A stretch of 64,000 nucleotides of DNA. Source: Aphrocallistes beatrix. Its lineage: Eukaryota; Porifera; Hexactinellida; Sceptrulophora; Aphrocallistidae. How positions within the stretch are numbered: the stretch's first letter is position 1; each line of letters begins with the position of its first letter. The notes below the pieces were generated by a model. The model was not told the origin of the DNA. It did not search any database and saw only the letters and a list, made by a program, of their open reading frames with translations. The stretch spans positions 5,469,132 through 5,533,131 of the forward strand of contig OY725492.1 in the NCBI GenBank assembly GCA_963281255.1. Reading direction: 5' to 3'. A program made the translations under genes and the position numbers. This document shows positions 32,531 to 43,301 of the stretch, piece after piece.

Positions 32531-34578
32531 CTAGCTGTCGGCCGTTCTCTGCTCCAGCAGCATGCGGAGCAGGGACACGAGTGGCACGGAGAAGGTGTTG
32601 TGGCTCTGCTCCAGGATCTCCTCGTTGATGCGCACCACCTCCGCCAGCTGCGGCATCAGCTGGTCTCCGCTCTGCGCGCCCTGGCGCCCGCAGGGCGAGA
32701 AGAGCTTCACGTCGTAGTCGATCCCGGAGGTGGCGAGGGTGGGCTCGGAGGGGTGCGGCTGGATGCAGTTGACCACGTGGCGGTCCGCCGCGAGGAACAT
32801 CTCGATCTCGGCGGTCCACTTGTTCCAGAAGAACACGCGCCCGCAGTCCGACCCCGACACCACGTGGCCGTCGCCCCAGAAGTGCGCCTGCTTGATCATG
32901 GTGCGCACGTTCCGGTGGCCGCGGTACCAGCTGGCCGGGGGGCGCGGGGCGGGCGAGGGGGCGTAGGGGGGAGGCGAGGGGGCTGGTTCTCTGGGGGGAG
33001 AGGGGGGCGTCTCGCTGGGGGGAGGTGTCACTAGGATGGAGACTGATTGGTCCAGCTGTCCCTCTACCATTCCATCCTCCACTCCTACAGAAAACAGCTG
33101 ATACACACGCACATTCCATCGCAGCACGCCGTTGCTAACCTGGCACGTCCATGTAGTGCATTGTGAAGTGAGCTGGCTCTGCATCAGCTGATTCGTCACC
33201 TGAATTCCTACACACAGAACTGTCACACCCGTACTGCCACACCTCCCGCGCTATTCAGACAAACCTGTCAGCTGATTGGGCGCCAGAAGTGGCAGTTCTG
33301 TCCGCCAGACTGCGGAACAGGCGGCTGAGAGGCGCGGAATTGGAACTGGAACCAACTGCGTCGGGTCTGGCGTCCGGACCCGTGTCCGACCAATCAGATC
33401 GGAACTTGATCCTCTTCTCGCGGTTGGACACTTCGTGCTTGAGCAGGTGTGATGGGTCTTTGAGGTGTGAAGTGGTAAGTGGCACGGAGAAGTGGCGCGG
33501 CCCATCTGAGTGTGTCCCAGGCGTCGACACTATCCCGCGATTGCTCTAGAAACACCTCTGCCACTAACGCAATGTCTCCGTATATAAATAGCGCCTGTGT
33601 CTAAATATATCCAGGGTTAACTCAATTAAGTGCCATTCACACCTCGGAGTGGTCCCGGTTGAAGAGGTAGAGATAGTCGGAGGAGTAGGAGGCCAGCAGC
33701 TGGTGTCCGTCGGGGCTGTAGCGGACACAAGTGACCCTCCGAGTGGTCCCCTCCAGGTGTGGCGGGAGGTACACTGCCACTTCCAGTTGGCGCTCAGGAG
33801 TGAGCATCCGTCTGTCGAACTCCCTCACCCCCGCGTCCTTCCCCGCCACCAGCAGGTAGTTGGGGTGCAGGGGGTGCAGACTCAGGGAAGTGGCGGAGTC
33901 AGGAAGCGACACCTAGTGGCAGAGCTTTGTTATGACCATATATGGAGTGTGAGGTGGTGCACTCACCAGCACGTCCTTGCGGCAGTCGTTGTGTCGACAG
34001 AGACACTTCCGCTTGCGTCTGAGGTCGTAGAGGCGGACACATCCGTCCTCCCCGCAGGAGAAGAACTCCAGGGGGCAGTAGGGGGACACCGCCACTTCGT
34101 AGGTGGCGCCCTGGTGGCAGTGGAAGGGATTGTGTCCGTACAGGTCCGGCCTGTCGGCGTAGGTGAGGTGCAGTGTCCCGTTCCCCGAGCACGACACGAT
34201 CTCTCTGTCGCTGGAGCGAGGGAGGAAGTGGGCGGAGAAAATGTTGGCGGTGTGTCCTGACGGGATGGACTGCAGCAGACACCTCCTAAAAGTGGCACAG
34301 AGTGAGACACAATTCCGACCAATCAGCTGCTTAGCAACTGACCTGTCGCGCTGGTAGATGTTCAGCTGGCAGTCGTCGCTCCCCGACAGGAGCAGGGTCC
34401 CCTCGCGGTTCCACGACACCGTGTTCACGCACCCCTGGTGGCCCGTCAGCCGCGCCTCGGGGCGCATTCTTTGCGGGATGCAGAGGGCGCTCTTGAGCTG
34501 GTGTGAAGTGGCGCGTGCCAACCCTCTCTGTCTACTGGCCAGGAAGCTGGTGGGAGGAACTCGCACCCGCTCTGACAT
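32531..34578 (-). CDS. DCAF6: DCAF6-type WD40 protein
   Basis: Substrate receptor for CUL4-DDB1 ubiquitin ligase and nuclear-receptor cofactor family (DCAF6/IQWD1). Exons 34578-34343, 34285-33967, 33912-33643, 33545-33265, 33207-33140, 33084-32531 total 1728 bp, 575 aa (human about 860). N-terminal WD40 repeats (LTGHQGCVNTVSWNREGTLL, GHTANIFSAHFLPRSSDREI, FFSCGEDGCVRLYDLR, RVTCVRYSPDGHQLLASYSS) are followed by the family hallmark RIKFRSDWSDTGPDARP, a short linker in place of the long acidic/IQ region, and the C-terminal blades (YRGHRNVRTMIKQAHFWGDG, VVSGSDCGRVFFWN, HVVNCIQPHPSEPTLATSGI). A 68-bp exon (33207-33140) is needed to keep frame. It is convergent with the RH gene (118 bp between stops). 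Confidence 0.93.
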
Positions 34579-35608
34579 AGCTAATCCCTGGTACAATTGT
34601 ACTAATAAGTTAGTAGCGATTCAAATAATTTTGCAATTTAGCAAGTTCTAACCGCGTATTTGTGTAGTGAAATGCTACAGCGATTCTCTCATTCAAATCT
34701 AGAGTCCTTTCAGGACTGAGAATTCCTCTCTTGTCAAACATGACCCCTCCCCCTATCCCCTAACCTCAGTGACTGACTGTGTCGTTGTTTACTCTTGATG
34801 TGCCGGCGCCAGGTCCCATGGGCAGGCAGTGGGTTCCAGAGGACAGGACCTACCCTAACCCCGTGGCGCCGGCTCTGAATATTAATCGTTAGTTAACTCA
34901 GATAATTCGATTGAAGCTAAATTAGTCAATTCTTCGATTTTGATGCGTACAGCAGTACTCGATATAATCTAAATTTAGCGGTGGCTATCTTACCAAATTT
35001 AACTTTTCTAGCGGCTAATAGCACCAAATTCTAGATACGCTATAAATAGACCAGAATTTCATAGAATTTGGTGGTTTAGTTAGCCACTAAACCACCAGAT
35101 CTGTCGAGCACTGCGTACTAATATATTTTATCACAAATCTGAGATTTTGGTGGTGTGTGATGTCAGGTGGTTAGACCATCTTATGACACTTCGACACTAT
35201 TCACCAAGGAATTATCTAGGAGCGCGAGACGCTCCTTTAGGCGTATGACTTTAAGCCGCAAAGTGTTTAGGAGCGTAAACATCCAGAAAAATACCCAATT
35301 TAGCCAATATTATAATATTATTTATCGATTTAGGCGTATGAACATTTAGAAATTTTAGATTAGGAGCGTATCTCTGTATAATAGCTGCTATTCAGCATTG
35401 CGATATAGCTAAGGTAGCTGTGGGGAGGATTCTATTCACACCTGTTTAGAGCATAAACATACTTGTTTGTGTCAACAGTACAGCTACCTTGAGATAGCCA
35501 AGCAAGTTAATACATAAAACTAAAAAAACACACGATTTACATTCCAATGCATCAGTTAGGTAGTTAGGAGCAATAATACAACTGTAGCTATAAAAATTCC
35601 TTGGCGGC
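34579..35608. other. Intergenic region upstream of DCAF6
   Basis: About 1 kb, AT-rich. Short dispersed words TAGGAGCG and TTTAGGCGTATGA recur at 35215-35375, and GGTGGTTTAG/CTAAACCACC form an inverted pair at 35067-35096. No gene is seen. Confidence 0.45.
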
Positions 35609-36544
35609 CTACTGGTCGCCAGCAGGTTGTAGCAGTCTGTCGGTCTCCTCGGCCAGAACTTCTAGCGACTGATTCGAGGTGTGAAGTGGCTCAGTGGCTT
35701 CGAAGGCAGGTGGTGCGTCTGTGTCGGACTGGGCTGAGGGTTCCTGAGAGGTGGGGGGGTGCGTGAGCGCCTCCTGGTAGCAAGGTGGCGCGGAGTCGAT
35801 GTGGAGGCTGATGGTAGTGTTAATGGGCGCGCCTTCGTAAGGAGGTGGCGCGTCCTGGCGCCCGGACACCTGGAGGTGCGTGAGCACCACTGTGTCGCTC
35901 TGGGCGCCCATCGCCTCCTGCATCTGCTGGACCCGCGCGGCGTGGGCGCGCTGGAGGCGGGCTCTGTTGGCGCGCAGGCGCGCGGACATCCAGCAGGCCA
36001 CGGCGCCCGTGCTGGCCAGGAAGGAGAGGAAGATGACGATGACCAGTACGTAGATGATGTAGGTGGACCCGAAGCTGATCCCGCTGCCAGTGGGGCTGGG
36101 GGTCGAGCTGGTGGGAGTGGCGAACCCAGTCCCCAGGGCTATGTGCTTGTCCGTGTTAGGTGGCAGGTATGGCAGGGGTAGAGTGGCAGAGGGTGTGAGT
36201 GTGACGTATTGATAGGCTGAGTAGCCACTAGAGAGTTGGCACCTGAGGTCCGTGCGGTCCGTTAGACCAGTCAGGACCACGGATAAGTCCCATCCATCCG
36301 CGTAGGAGCTGGACTCCAGCAGGTTGTACCTGTACACGGAGACGTCCAACAGCTGGAGACTTGTGCTATCTGACAGCCACGAAGTGGAGTCGTGAGTGGC
36401 ACGACACTTCACACGAGTGGTGGAGGCCACTGTCACGTAGTGTCCATTGAGGATCAGTTTGTCGTCCACGTAGAGGGAGATGGTGTTTGGACGCGCGAGT
36501 GGCAGCAGCGAAAGCACCACCAGCAGACAGATCAGCTGATTCAT
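35609..36544 (-). CDS. Type I membrane protein with PPxY motifs (unassigned)
   Basis: A 311-aa single-exon protein I cannot assign to a family. Residues 1-19 are a signal peptide (MNQLICLLVVLSLLPLARPN). The ectodomain (20-~160) has a single Cys pair (Cys47, Cys102) and beta-rich sequence, so one Ig-like fold is possible, then a Pro/Thr/Ser stalk. The membrane span is ~161-185 (YIIYVLVIVIFLSFLASTGA). The tail has Arg/Ala-rich helix, two PPxY motifs (233-236 PPPY; 253-256 PPCY), a related PPAF, and an acidic di-leucine ETDRLL (300-305). PPxY motifs recruit WW-domain HECT ligases such as NEDD4, and ExxxLL binds AP adaptors, so regulated endocytosis is a reasonable inference. It is followed on the same strand by two sulfotransferase-like genes upstream. 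Confidence 0.82.
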   Translation of the reverse strand: MNQLICLLVVLSLLPLARPNTISLYVDDKLILNGHYVTVASTTRVKCRATHDSTSWLSDSTSLQLLDVSVYRYNLLESSSYADGWDLSVVLTGLTDRTDLRCQLSSGYSAYQYVTLTPSATLPLPYLPPNTDKHIALGTGFATPTSSTPSPTGSGISFGSTYIIYVLVIVIFLSFLASTGAVACWMSARLRANRARLQRAHAARVQQMQEAMGAQSDTVVLTHLQVSGRQDAPPPYEGAPINTTISLHIDSAPPCYQEALTHPPTSQEPSAQSDTDAPPAFEATEPLHTSNQSLEVLAEETDRLLQPAGDQ

Positions 36545-36577
36545 TGCAAGCTAAGTTCTATAAATAGCACAAACAAG

Positions 36578-37540
36578 TTAGAACAAGTCATTATGGTTCC
36601 AATCAAAATCGGCGGTTTTGTTCAGTGCGCGCAATGCGCGGAAAAACTCTGCATTCGCGTCCTTGTAGAAAGCGCGCAGTCTCTTTAAAGTGTCGGCGGA
36701 CACATCTGGGTGGTCTCGTCCCTTTGACCCGCCGAGACACCTGTAGCTGCCACCTGTGTGCCAGCAGAAGAACCCTTTGGAGGCGTTGAAGTAGAAGGTC
36801 TGCTGGCCAATCAGCTGCGCGAGTCCCAGGAACTCCCAGAGAGGAGCCAGCTCTGCCGCCGGGTCCCGGACCAGCTGGTCTCCATCCACCACGTGGATCT
36901 GATTGGGCGGGAAGGCGCGCGTCCAAGAGAGGAAGTGGCGGGCGTAGAGTCCGGTGGTCACGGGTCTGGAGCTGCGAACCTACAAATCAGCTGATCAGTC
37001 TGCCACCAAGCGCCACTAAGCGGGCCTACCTCTCCGCTGGGGGACAGGACGAACTGGTCGAATCCGCCGCTCCTTCTCTTCGACAGTTGCGCGAAGTCAG
37101 AGATCAGGCGCGACACCGGGTCCCGCACCACCAGCACCACCAGAGTGCCGGGGTTCACAGCCGCCATCCGCTCGGGCGCCAAGGCCGTCACGAAGTAGGC
37201 GGGCGTCTTCTCCAGGATCAGCTGACCGGGCGCGGCTACCGGCATCCGGTGCCGGTACCAGTCCACGCCGTGGGAGAAGAACCGGTCGTAGAAGTGAACT
37301 TCCCCGCCCGCCGACACGATGTACGGGTGGAGGCTCAGCATCTGCAGGAGCGCGCGTCCCGCACTTTTTGGCGCCAATGATCACGACGTCTGCCACTCGC
37401 TGCCGCCCCAAGGGCGACAGGGGCACCAGCTGCTGCATGGTTACTTGTCTGCGCAAGAGGAATGCGAGGAGCGCGGTTGCTAAGAAGACAGCTGAGAATG
37501 CGAGGAGACGCCACTTCTTGCAGCAGAAGCTGTGAGTCAT
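36578..37540 (-). CDS. Heparan-sulfate 3-O-sulfotransferase-like, copy A, with apparent frameshift
   Basis: Type II Golgi sulfotransferase similar to HS3ST enzymes, which move sulfate from PAPS to glucosamine. Exons 37540-37030 and 36979-36578. Residues ~12-30 form the membrane anchor (LLAFSAVFLATALLAFLL). The 5'-phosphosulfate loop (VVIIGAKKCGT) is read in one frame, but the next conserved block RALLQMLSLHPYIVSAGGEV is in another, so one base is missing or two are extra near 37352-37362, in a CGCGCGC run. After the shift the sequence is well kept: EVHFYD catalytic segment, LEKTPAYF, VVRDPVSRLISDF (3'-phosphate site), and the Cys pair in FFCWHTGGSYRCLG. It may be a sequencing error or a broken gene. 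It is a tandem paralog of the next gene. Confidence 0.75.
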
Positions 37541-37619
37541 CCAATCAGCTGATCGGTCTAATTATACACAACAACAGATCAGAAATGTACAAAAAATAAG
37601 GTAATAGGCCGCTTAGTAA

Positions 37620-38558
37620 CTAGTAAGTCCATTGGAATGTGGGCGGGTCTGGAAGCTGGAGGATTTGGGCGCGGAATTGAGCATTGCAGGCAGTGAAGTG
37701 GCGCTTCAATAGTTCCATTTCCTGGGCAGACAGTTCCGGATGTGGGCGCCCTTTAGTCTCGCCCAAACACTTCAGCTGCTCTCCGTCTAGGCGCCAGCAG
37801 TAGAACCCATTGGCCGGGTTCTTCACGAAGTGGCGCTCAGAGATCAGCTGTTTCACACCTAGGAATCTCTGTACGCGCGCAATTTCCTTCCAGGGCGCCA
37901 CTCTCAGCTGGTCCCCGTCCACCACTAGAATCTGATTGGGCGGGAAAACCGCCAGCCAGTGGGCGAGGTGGCGCGCATAGCAGCTCCTGTCCAGTCGACT
38001 CAATACCTCGGAGTGGTTCCTCACTGCCACTTGACCACCTGGCCAATCAACTGTCTGGAATGCGAAGTGGCTGAAGGAGGGGAAGGGGAGGGGTCGGCCC
38101 TCCTCCCTCATCCTGTCCTCCCAGTGGAGGAAGTCCGACACGAACCGGTCTATCGGGTCCCGGGCGACCATCAGCAGCAGAGTGCCCGGGCGCAACCGGT
38201 AGATTCTCTGCGGGATGGCCGGCCCCGCCGTGAAGTAGGCGGGCGTTCTGTCCACGAGCACCTGTCCCGGGCGCGCGCGCGGGAGTTGGGCCGCGTACCA
38301 CTCCAATCCCCGCGCGAAGTTCTTGTCGTAGAAGTTGACCAATGCGCTGACGACCAGCTGGGGGTGCGAGTTGAGGATGGACCGCAGCGCCTCCGTGCCC
38401 GCCTTCTTGACCCCGAACAGCACCGCCTCCGGAAGCCTGGTGGCAGGGGGTGGCACAGGTGGCATTGTGTCGGGGTGTGAGCGGAGGTGGAGGAGCACGA
38501 GCGAGAGGAGGAGGGAGGCGAGGAGGAAGAGAACCACCAGCGTGCCACGTGATGACAT
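37620..38558 (-). CDS. Heparan-sulfate 3-O-sulfotransferase-like, copy B (intronless, altered active site)
   Basis: A 312-aa intact single-exon paralog of copy A, 79 bp upstream of it on the same strand. Membrane anchor at ~7-24 (LVVLFLLASLLLSLVLLHL). The PAPS loop is FGVKKAGTEA (Lys51, Lys52, Thr55), with VDRTPAYFT, VARDPIDRFVSDF and the disulfide Cys pair in FYCWRLDGEQLKCLG. At the HS3ST catalytic segment EVHFxD this copy reads LVNFYD (residues 73-78), so the catalytic Glu and His of the family are Leu73 and Asn75 while Asp78 remains. It could be a transferase of changed specificity or a non-catalytic relative. The intronless form next to an intron-bearing paralog allows retroposition or intron loss. 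Confidence 0.85.
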   Translation of the reverse strand: MSSRGTLVVLFLLASLLLSLVLLHLRSHPDTMPPVPPPATRLPEAVLFGVKKAGTEALRSILNSHPQLVVSALVNFYDKNFARGLEWYAAQLPRARPGQVLVDRTPAYFTAGPAIPQRIYRLRPGTLLLMVARDPIDRFVSDFLHWEDRMREEGRPLPFPSFSHFAFQTVDWPGGQVAVRNHSEVLSRLDRSCYARHLAHWLAVFPPNQILVVDGDQLRVAPWKEIARVQRFLGVKQLISERHFVKNPANGFYCWRLDGEQLKCLGETKGRPHPELSAQEMELLKRHFTACNAQFRAQILQLPDPPTFQWTY

Positions 38559-38639
38559 TCTCTAATTGGTTTGCCACAAAAGTTCTAAAATTAAACTAAT
38601 TCAAGCGGTCTAATCGCGTGGCTAAAAATAGAATTTAGG

Positions 38640-40532
38640 CTAAGGGGACATGACCAGCTGGGTGGCGCACTTCTCTTTCAGGAGTCTGTCGGTGTGTCGC
38701 GCGCCTAAAATTCGCGCCAGAGCGAGTGCGTCCTGCACGGAGAAGAGACAGGTGGCAGTGGCGCCCGGATGTGGCTTGAGGGCGCGAAGGAGGCGCAGGT
38801 GGAGGAGGGGACACACGGGGGGACCATAGAGCAGGAGGTGGCAGCACTCGGGCAGGCGTGGCGCCCGGAAGAAGAGCAGCCTCTCCGTGAGCAGCAAAGT
38901 GTCGCGCTGCCCCTGCGAGAAGAGCGAAGTGGCACGCCGCGCCTGCGCGGAGGAGGAGTACTCCGAGATGTGCGTGACTGAGTGCGCCACTTCTCTCAGG
39001 TGGTTGCGCAGTCTCAAGAAGTCGCAGTAGGTGGGCGCGAACAGAATGGTGCGACGCCTGCCACCTGTTCCCGACACGTACTCGGGGAGGATCTTCTCCG
39101 AGAAGTGAGAGAACCGGAAGTCGGAGGTGTCGGATAGTGGGCATGGTGGCAGCCGCTTGAATACCTAGAGGTGTTAGAAAGTGGCACATATGGTAGTACT
39201 ACCATAGCAGCACTAACTCACCTGTGGAATGTTGCTGGGTAGTTGTGACAGGAGGCCGGGGTACTCCCGAGGCGTGAAGACCAGTCTGGGGTGTCGCGGA
39301 GTGGCTTGCGCGCGGAAGAGGGAGTGGATCTCGGGGGTGAGGAACTGGGAAAAGAGGACCAGCTGGCAGTAGTGCCCGCCCAGCTGGTCCAGCGCCCAGG
39401 CGCGCACCCGCCCGATGTCCGTCCCGTGCAGCGCGCGCGGCTTCTGGTGCGTGGCGCGCAGGAGCGCCAGGAGGTGCGCCCAGTTCTGCATCAGGAAGAG
39501 CTGCGCCGAGGACAGGAAGACCAGCTCCAGAGAGGACAGGAAGTCCCGGTCGCCCCCCGGGCCCGCGTCCACCAGCGCGCGCAGCCCCAGCGGCGAGGCG
39601 ACGATGACGTCGGAGGCGTAGAAGGGCGCGAAGAGGCGCAGGGCGCCGCCCGAGAGCGCCACTCCCATCTTGAAGCAGTCGTCCGCGTTCCCCGCGAAGG
39701 TGTGGCGGTAGTCCGCGGGCTTGCTGGGGTCCGTCCGCTCCTCTCCGGGCCCGAATTCCGCCGACAGTCGCTTTCCGTGTGTGGCGCCGCCGCTAAGACG
39801 CGCCATCAGCTGGATCAGCTGGTGCGCGCCACTGCGGAAGGGGAGAAGCGCCAGCACGCGTGGACGGACCAGTCCCTGGTCCCTGGGGGCGCTGGTGTCG
39901 CCGTGTGTGGCGCGGCGGTTGTTCCGCAGCACCAGGCGGCGCCCTTTGGACACGTGGTTCAGAATGTGGATCGCCGCCACTTCCAGAAGTTCCCCTTGTG
40001 TCGCCTCCGTCTCCTGTGCGTACAACACGTGTGCGTACTCTCCCAGGAGCGCCAACAGCTGCCTCTGCAGAGGTGTGAAAGTGTCGCCTTGTGTCGCTTC
40101 CTGCGCGCGCAGTTGGGAGTGGCGGCGCGCAATCTTAGTCCTTATATGGAGTTGTGTCGGAGTGGCGTTGGACAGGTGGCAGGAGGGGAGGGGGGAGGGG
40201 TAGAGGGTGGCGTGTCCCAGTGGGTGGTCGCGGATGAGTTCGGGGTCAGGAGGTGTCGCCAGGAGAGTGACGTCATCGGGAGTCAGCTGGTAGTTCAGGT
40301 GTCGGTGGAAGGGGTCTGTCTCCTCGCCATCAGACCCACTCAGCTCCTCCGCATCTGATTGGTGGGGATCAGATGTGGCAGCTTCACCTTCTGGCATGAC
40401 ACTCTGCGCCACTTTGACACGTCTCTTCCTTCTTTTGGCGCCTTTATCGACACTTCCAGCAACCTTCCTCTTGACTGAGTTGAGTAGAGTGGCGTAGGCA
40501 GACACTGACTCGTCGCTGGAATCCGACTCCAT
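38640..40532 (-). CDS. UTP25: UTP25, small-subunit processome component
   Basis: Nucleolar factor of the SSU processome (DIEXF/DEF in vertebrates), with a degenerate helicase-like fold and no ATPase motifs. Exons 40532-39222 and 39164-38640 total 1836 bp, 611 aa (human 756). The N-terminus is acidic/basic with a nuclear signal (GAKRRKRRVKVAQ). Family blocks: HILNHVSKGRRLVLRNNRR, VLALLPFRSGAHQLIQLMA, FAGNADDCFKMGVALSGGAL, LFAPFYASDVIVASPLGLR, DFLSSLELVFLSSAQLFLMQ NW, then in exon 2 TILFAPTYCDFLRLRNHLRE, EYSSSAQARRATSLFSQGQR and LLLYGPPVCPLLHLRLL. ATG 40532 is the only upstream in-frame Met. It starts 82 bp beyond the stop-side region of a long intergenic gap. Confidence 0.92.
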
Positions 40533-41554
40533 CGCCAGCTGACAGTTCTAAATATAACTCTAGCCGCGATTATCAACCTTTCTTAGTCCTGGAATGTAGC
40601 CTACTCGTTTCCCGTTATGTCGTTCTGGGCGGGAAAGCATATATATGAGACTATAAATAGAGCAGAGCCTGAAATACTCAGGGCGCCCCGGGGGTGTCTG
40701 GACACCCACTGCCTCCTCTTTTATCTAAATGTACACACATATCCCTCTATAAATGACACCTAGTTCCATAGAAATCCCTCCTAGGACACACAAATGCTAC
40801 CAGTCTATTCCTAGCTTACATCCTATCTGACTAAGCTCACACACCGAAATGGATTCGTTAGTTATTTCTTAATTTATACTTCCTCAGCTCAGTCCATTAA
40901 CAGAACTGTGACATATAACTCCATTTCCTATTAAATTCTGCTTCCGCCACTTCTAAACTTATTCAGCAAATCATTTGCAGTAAAGTCAGGTGGTTTAACT
41001 CTGCGCCACTTGAGTGAACTCTCTACTATGATTTGTGTTTTACGAAGGACACATTTATAAATACTACAAAAAAGTGGAAGTGGCAAATGAGGTGGTACTT
41101 ATCAGTGCTGCAACATCCACGTTATAGATAATGCTAAGTTCAGCCTGACATCATCTCGACCAGCTCAGCACTTGCGTATCCACCAGCTTACATTACAATT
41201 AACCAGATCCGTCACTAGGTAGTGACTAGTGAAACTAACTTGGTTACAACCACAGTTCAATGTTTTTGTTGAATTTGAAACTCAGCAACTTGTGACTACA
41301 CACCTCATCGTTTAGGCCACGAGATGGCTCATGTGACACAATTTCAGTGGAGTCTACTACGTGGATAGTGTCCACCTCTTAAAGGTGTGAACGTATTCTG
41401 TTCCCTGAAATGGTCAGCTAATTTGAACTTCTCCGTTACCCGATATCCTGATTCAACCCAATTATCCTCCACTGTAAATGTGCTCAGTTTATGAGTCAAC
41501 AATTAAGAAACACAACAAAGTGATATCACACAACTTGTAAACAACAACAACCAA
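40533..41554. other. Intergenic region between UTP25 and the PTB gene
   Basis: About 1 kb with CTATAAATAG at 40661 and several CCACTT/AAGTGG words. No gene or repeat family is recognised. Confidence 0.45.
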
Positions 41555-42684
41555 TCAGTGGAGCAGACTCTCGAGGGAGCCGGGGTCTGAGTGCTTGGAG
41601 AGAGCTCCGATCGTGAGACGCATCATCTCGTCCGAGTCGATGTTGGTGGGGACCAGACCGGGCCTCTTGGAGGCGATCAGCTCCAGGAAGGCGGCGGACA
41701 TCTCCTCCCCGTGCTCCGACTGCAGGACGGAGGGGCGCCGGTCTACGCGGGGTTTCGGCTTGGGTTTGGGTTGCGGGCTTTCAATCTCCTCTCCGGAGCT
41801 GTTGGACCCGAGGAACTCGTCCAACTTCCGCCGGAGCATTTCCGGAGTGCGTGCCTTATGGATTTCCTCCTCGTTGCTAGGATACGGCTCAAATATGCTC
41901 GCTCTCTCCGGGTGGTCCGTGATAAGTCCATGCTCCTCGCGCCACACGCGGAATGCCAGGTGGTACGCCTTGGCCACACACATCGCCAGAACGCGCGCCT
42001 TCTCCGGGGAGTGGCAGCGGAACACGTAGCCGTGGTGGGTGGTCCCGTCGGACTCCGGGCGGTCCTCCTTCGTCACGAATGTGAACACGTCTTGGTGTGT
42101 GGCGTCCGTGCCACAGTAGCAGAGCCGCGACACCGGAAACTCATACTCCACCCGCTGCGACACCTGCTCCTTCACCCGCACCTCCAGGGTGGTCACCTTG
42201 ATGCTCACGGCGCGCGCGCTGTTCTCGCTGGCGCCCTGGGGGGTCTCACTTGTGTCCGCTAACACCTACAACAAGAGTCAATAACTACCTGGATACAGAA
42301 AAGCGGGAGAGGAATGTAGAGAGCACTTACAGATTTGACGAGCTGGTCGATGGCTTCTTTCTCCTTGAGGTCCCATTGGACCTCCGAGTGTGCCACCAGC
42401 ACCACTTGCCAGTAGACCCCCTGCACGAAGGGGGTCAGGTCTTTGTTCAGGATGTCCGGAATGAAATCTAACAGGAATCTCAGTAAATAATTTGTTTGTT
42501 TGTTTGTTTATGTTTACTTACCGGGCTTGGCGGGTTGGTGCATGTCGGAGTCGAGGTGGTGGTTGGATAACACCTCTGCGCCCATTGACCTGGGTCTGTG
42601 TCTGGCGTAGCCACTTCGTGTCCTCTTCCCGGGCTTGGAAGAGGTCCGCACTAGGTTGGACAGTTTGGCTGTTATGGAAGACAT
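41555..42684 (-). CDS. PTB/PID-domain adaptor protein
   Basis: Exons 42684-42522, 42467-42331 and 42265-41555 total 1011 bp, 336 aa. Residues ~65-205 form a phosphotyrosine-binding fold: FVQGVYWQVVLVAHSEV, KEAIDQLVKSVL, SIKVTTLEVRVKEQ, PVSRLCYCGTDATHQDVFTF, GYVFRCHSPEKARVLAMCVA and AYHLAFRVWREE, the last being the C-terminal alpha helix that caps the peptide groove. The layout resembles LDLRAP1/FAM43-type endocytic or signalling adaptors that bind NPxY tails; the exact ortholog is not clear. The C-terminal third is Pro/Lys- and Glu-rich with no domain. The intron after exon 1 has a (TTTG)n tract beside the donor. It is divergent from GSAP (617 bp). Confidence 0.82.
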
Positions 42685-43301
42685 TTCTGCAGAGTTAGCT
42701 GCGCAGCCTTTTATAGTGGCTGAGCAGTGCTGCCGTGTGGATAGACCATGCACGGTGTAGGTCTGGGTTCAGCTCTTCACGCCTTCAACTGCGTCTGCCT
42801 GGACCTATAAATAGAGGCGTTAGTGTCAGATTCGCACGACCTCCGATCTAGAATCCACCTCGTGAGCTAGGCACAGGATGGTCAGATGTCACCTTTTGCT
42901 TGGACAGATCAGTTTTTAGTAAATTTGGGTTGTATCCATTTTTCTAAAATAAAATTATGCGATGACGTTGTAATAAAGTTCAGAAAAAATGTGTATGTCA
43001 TGTTTTGATTTAAATTCCTCTGGTTACCGATCCTAGACCACCCGGTGGATTGTGTCGGAGTGAGAGTTTGTGTCCTCTCCATTCCCTCTGCCTCCTCACC
43101 AGCTGATCCACTTGACACTTAAAATTTAAATAAGCTGATTCACAGCTAATTGTCCATATAGAACTTTACAATTACGTAGTTGAATGGTGATGACGTCACG
43201 ACTATTCTAGAGTAGCTGCATTATCTAACTGACCATAAGCAGTGGGATAGAATCAGAATTGTGTCGAGACAGGACACAAAGTGGCACACACGTAAGACAC
43301 A
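42685..43301. promoter_or_regulatory. Divergent region, PTB gene / GSAP
   Basis: 617 bp between two start codons on opposite strands, with CTATAAATAG at 42807 and TGACGTCA (CRE-like) at 43192. Start sites are not visible. Confidence 0.45.

Noticed and set aside
35067..35380. Recurring TAGGAGCG and TTTAGGCGTATGA words as a possible element
   Set aside because: Copies are too short and irregular to define ends or a family; kept only as a note in the gap entry.
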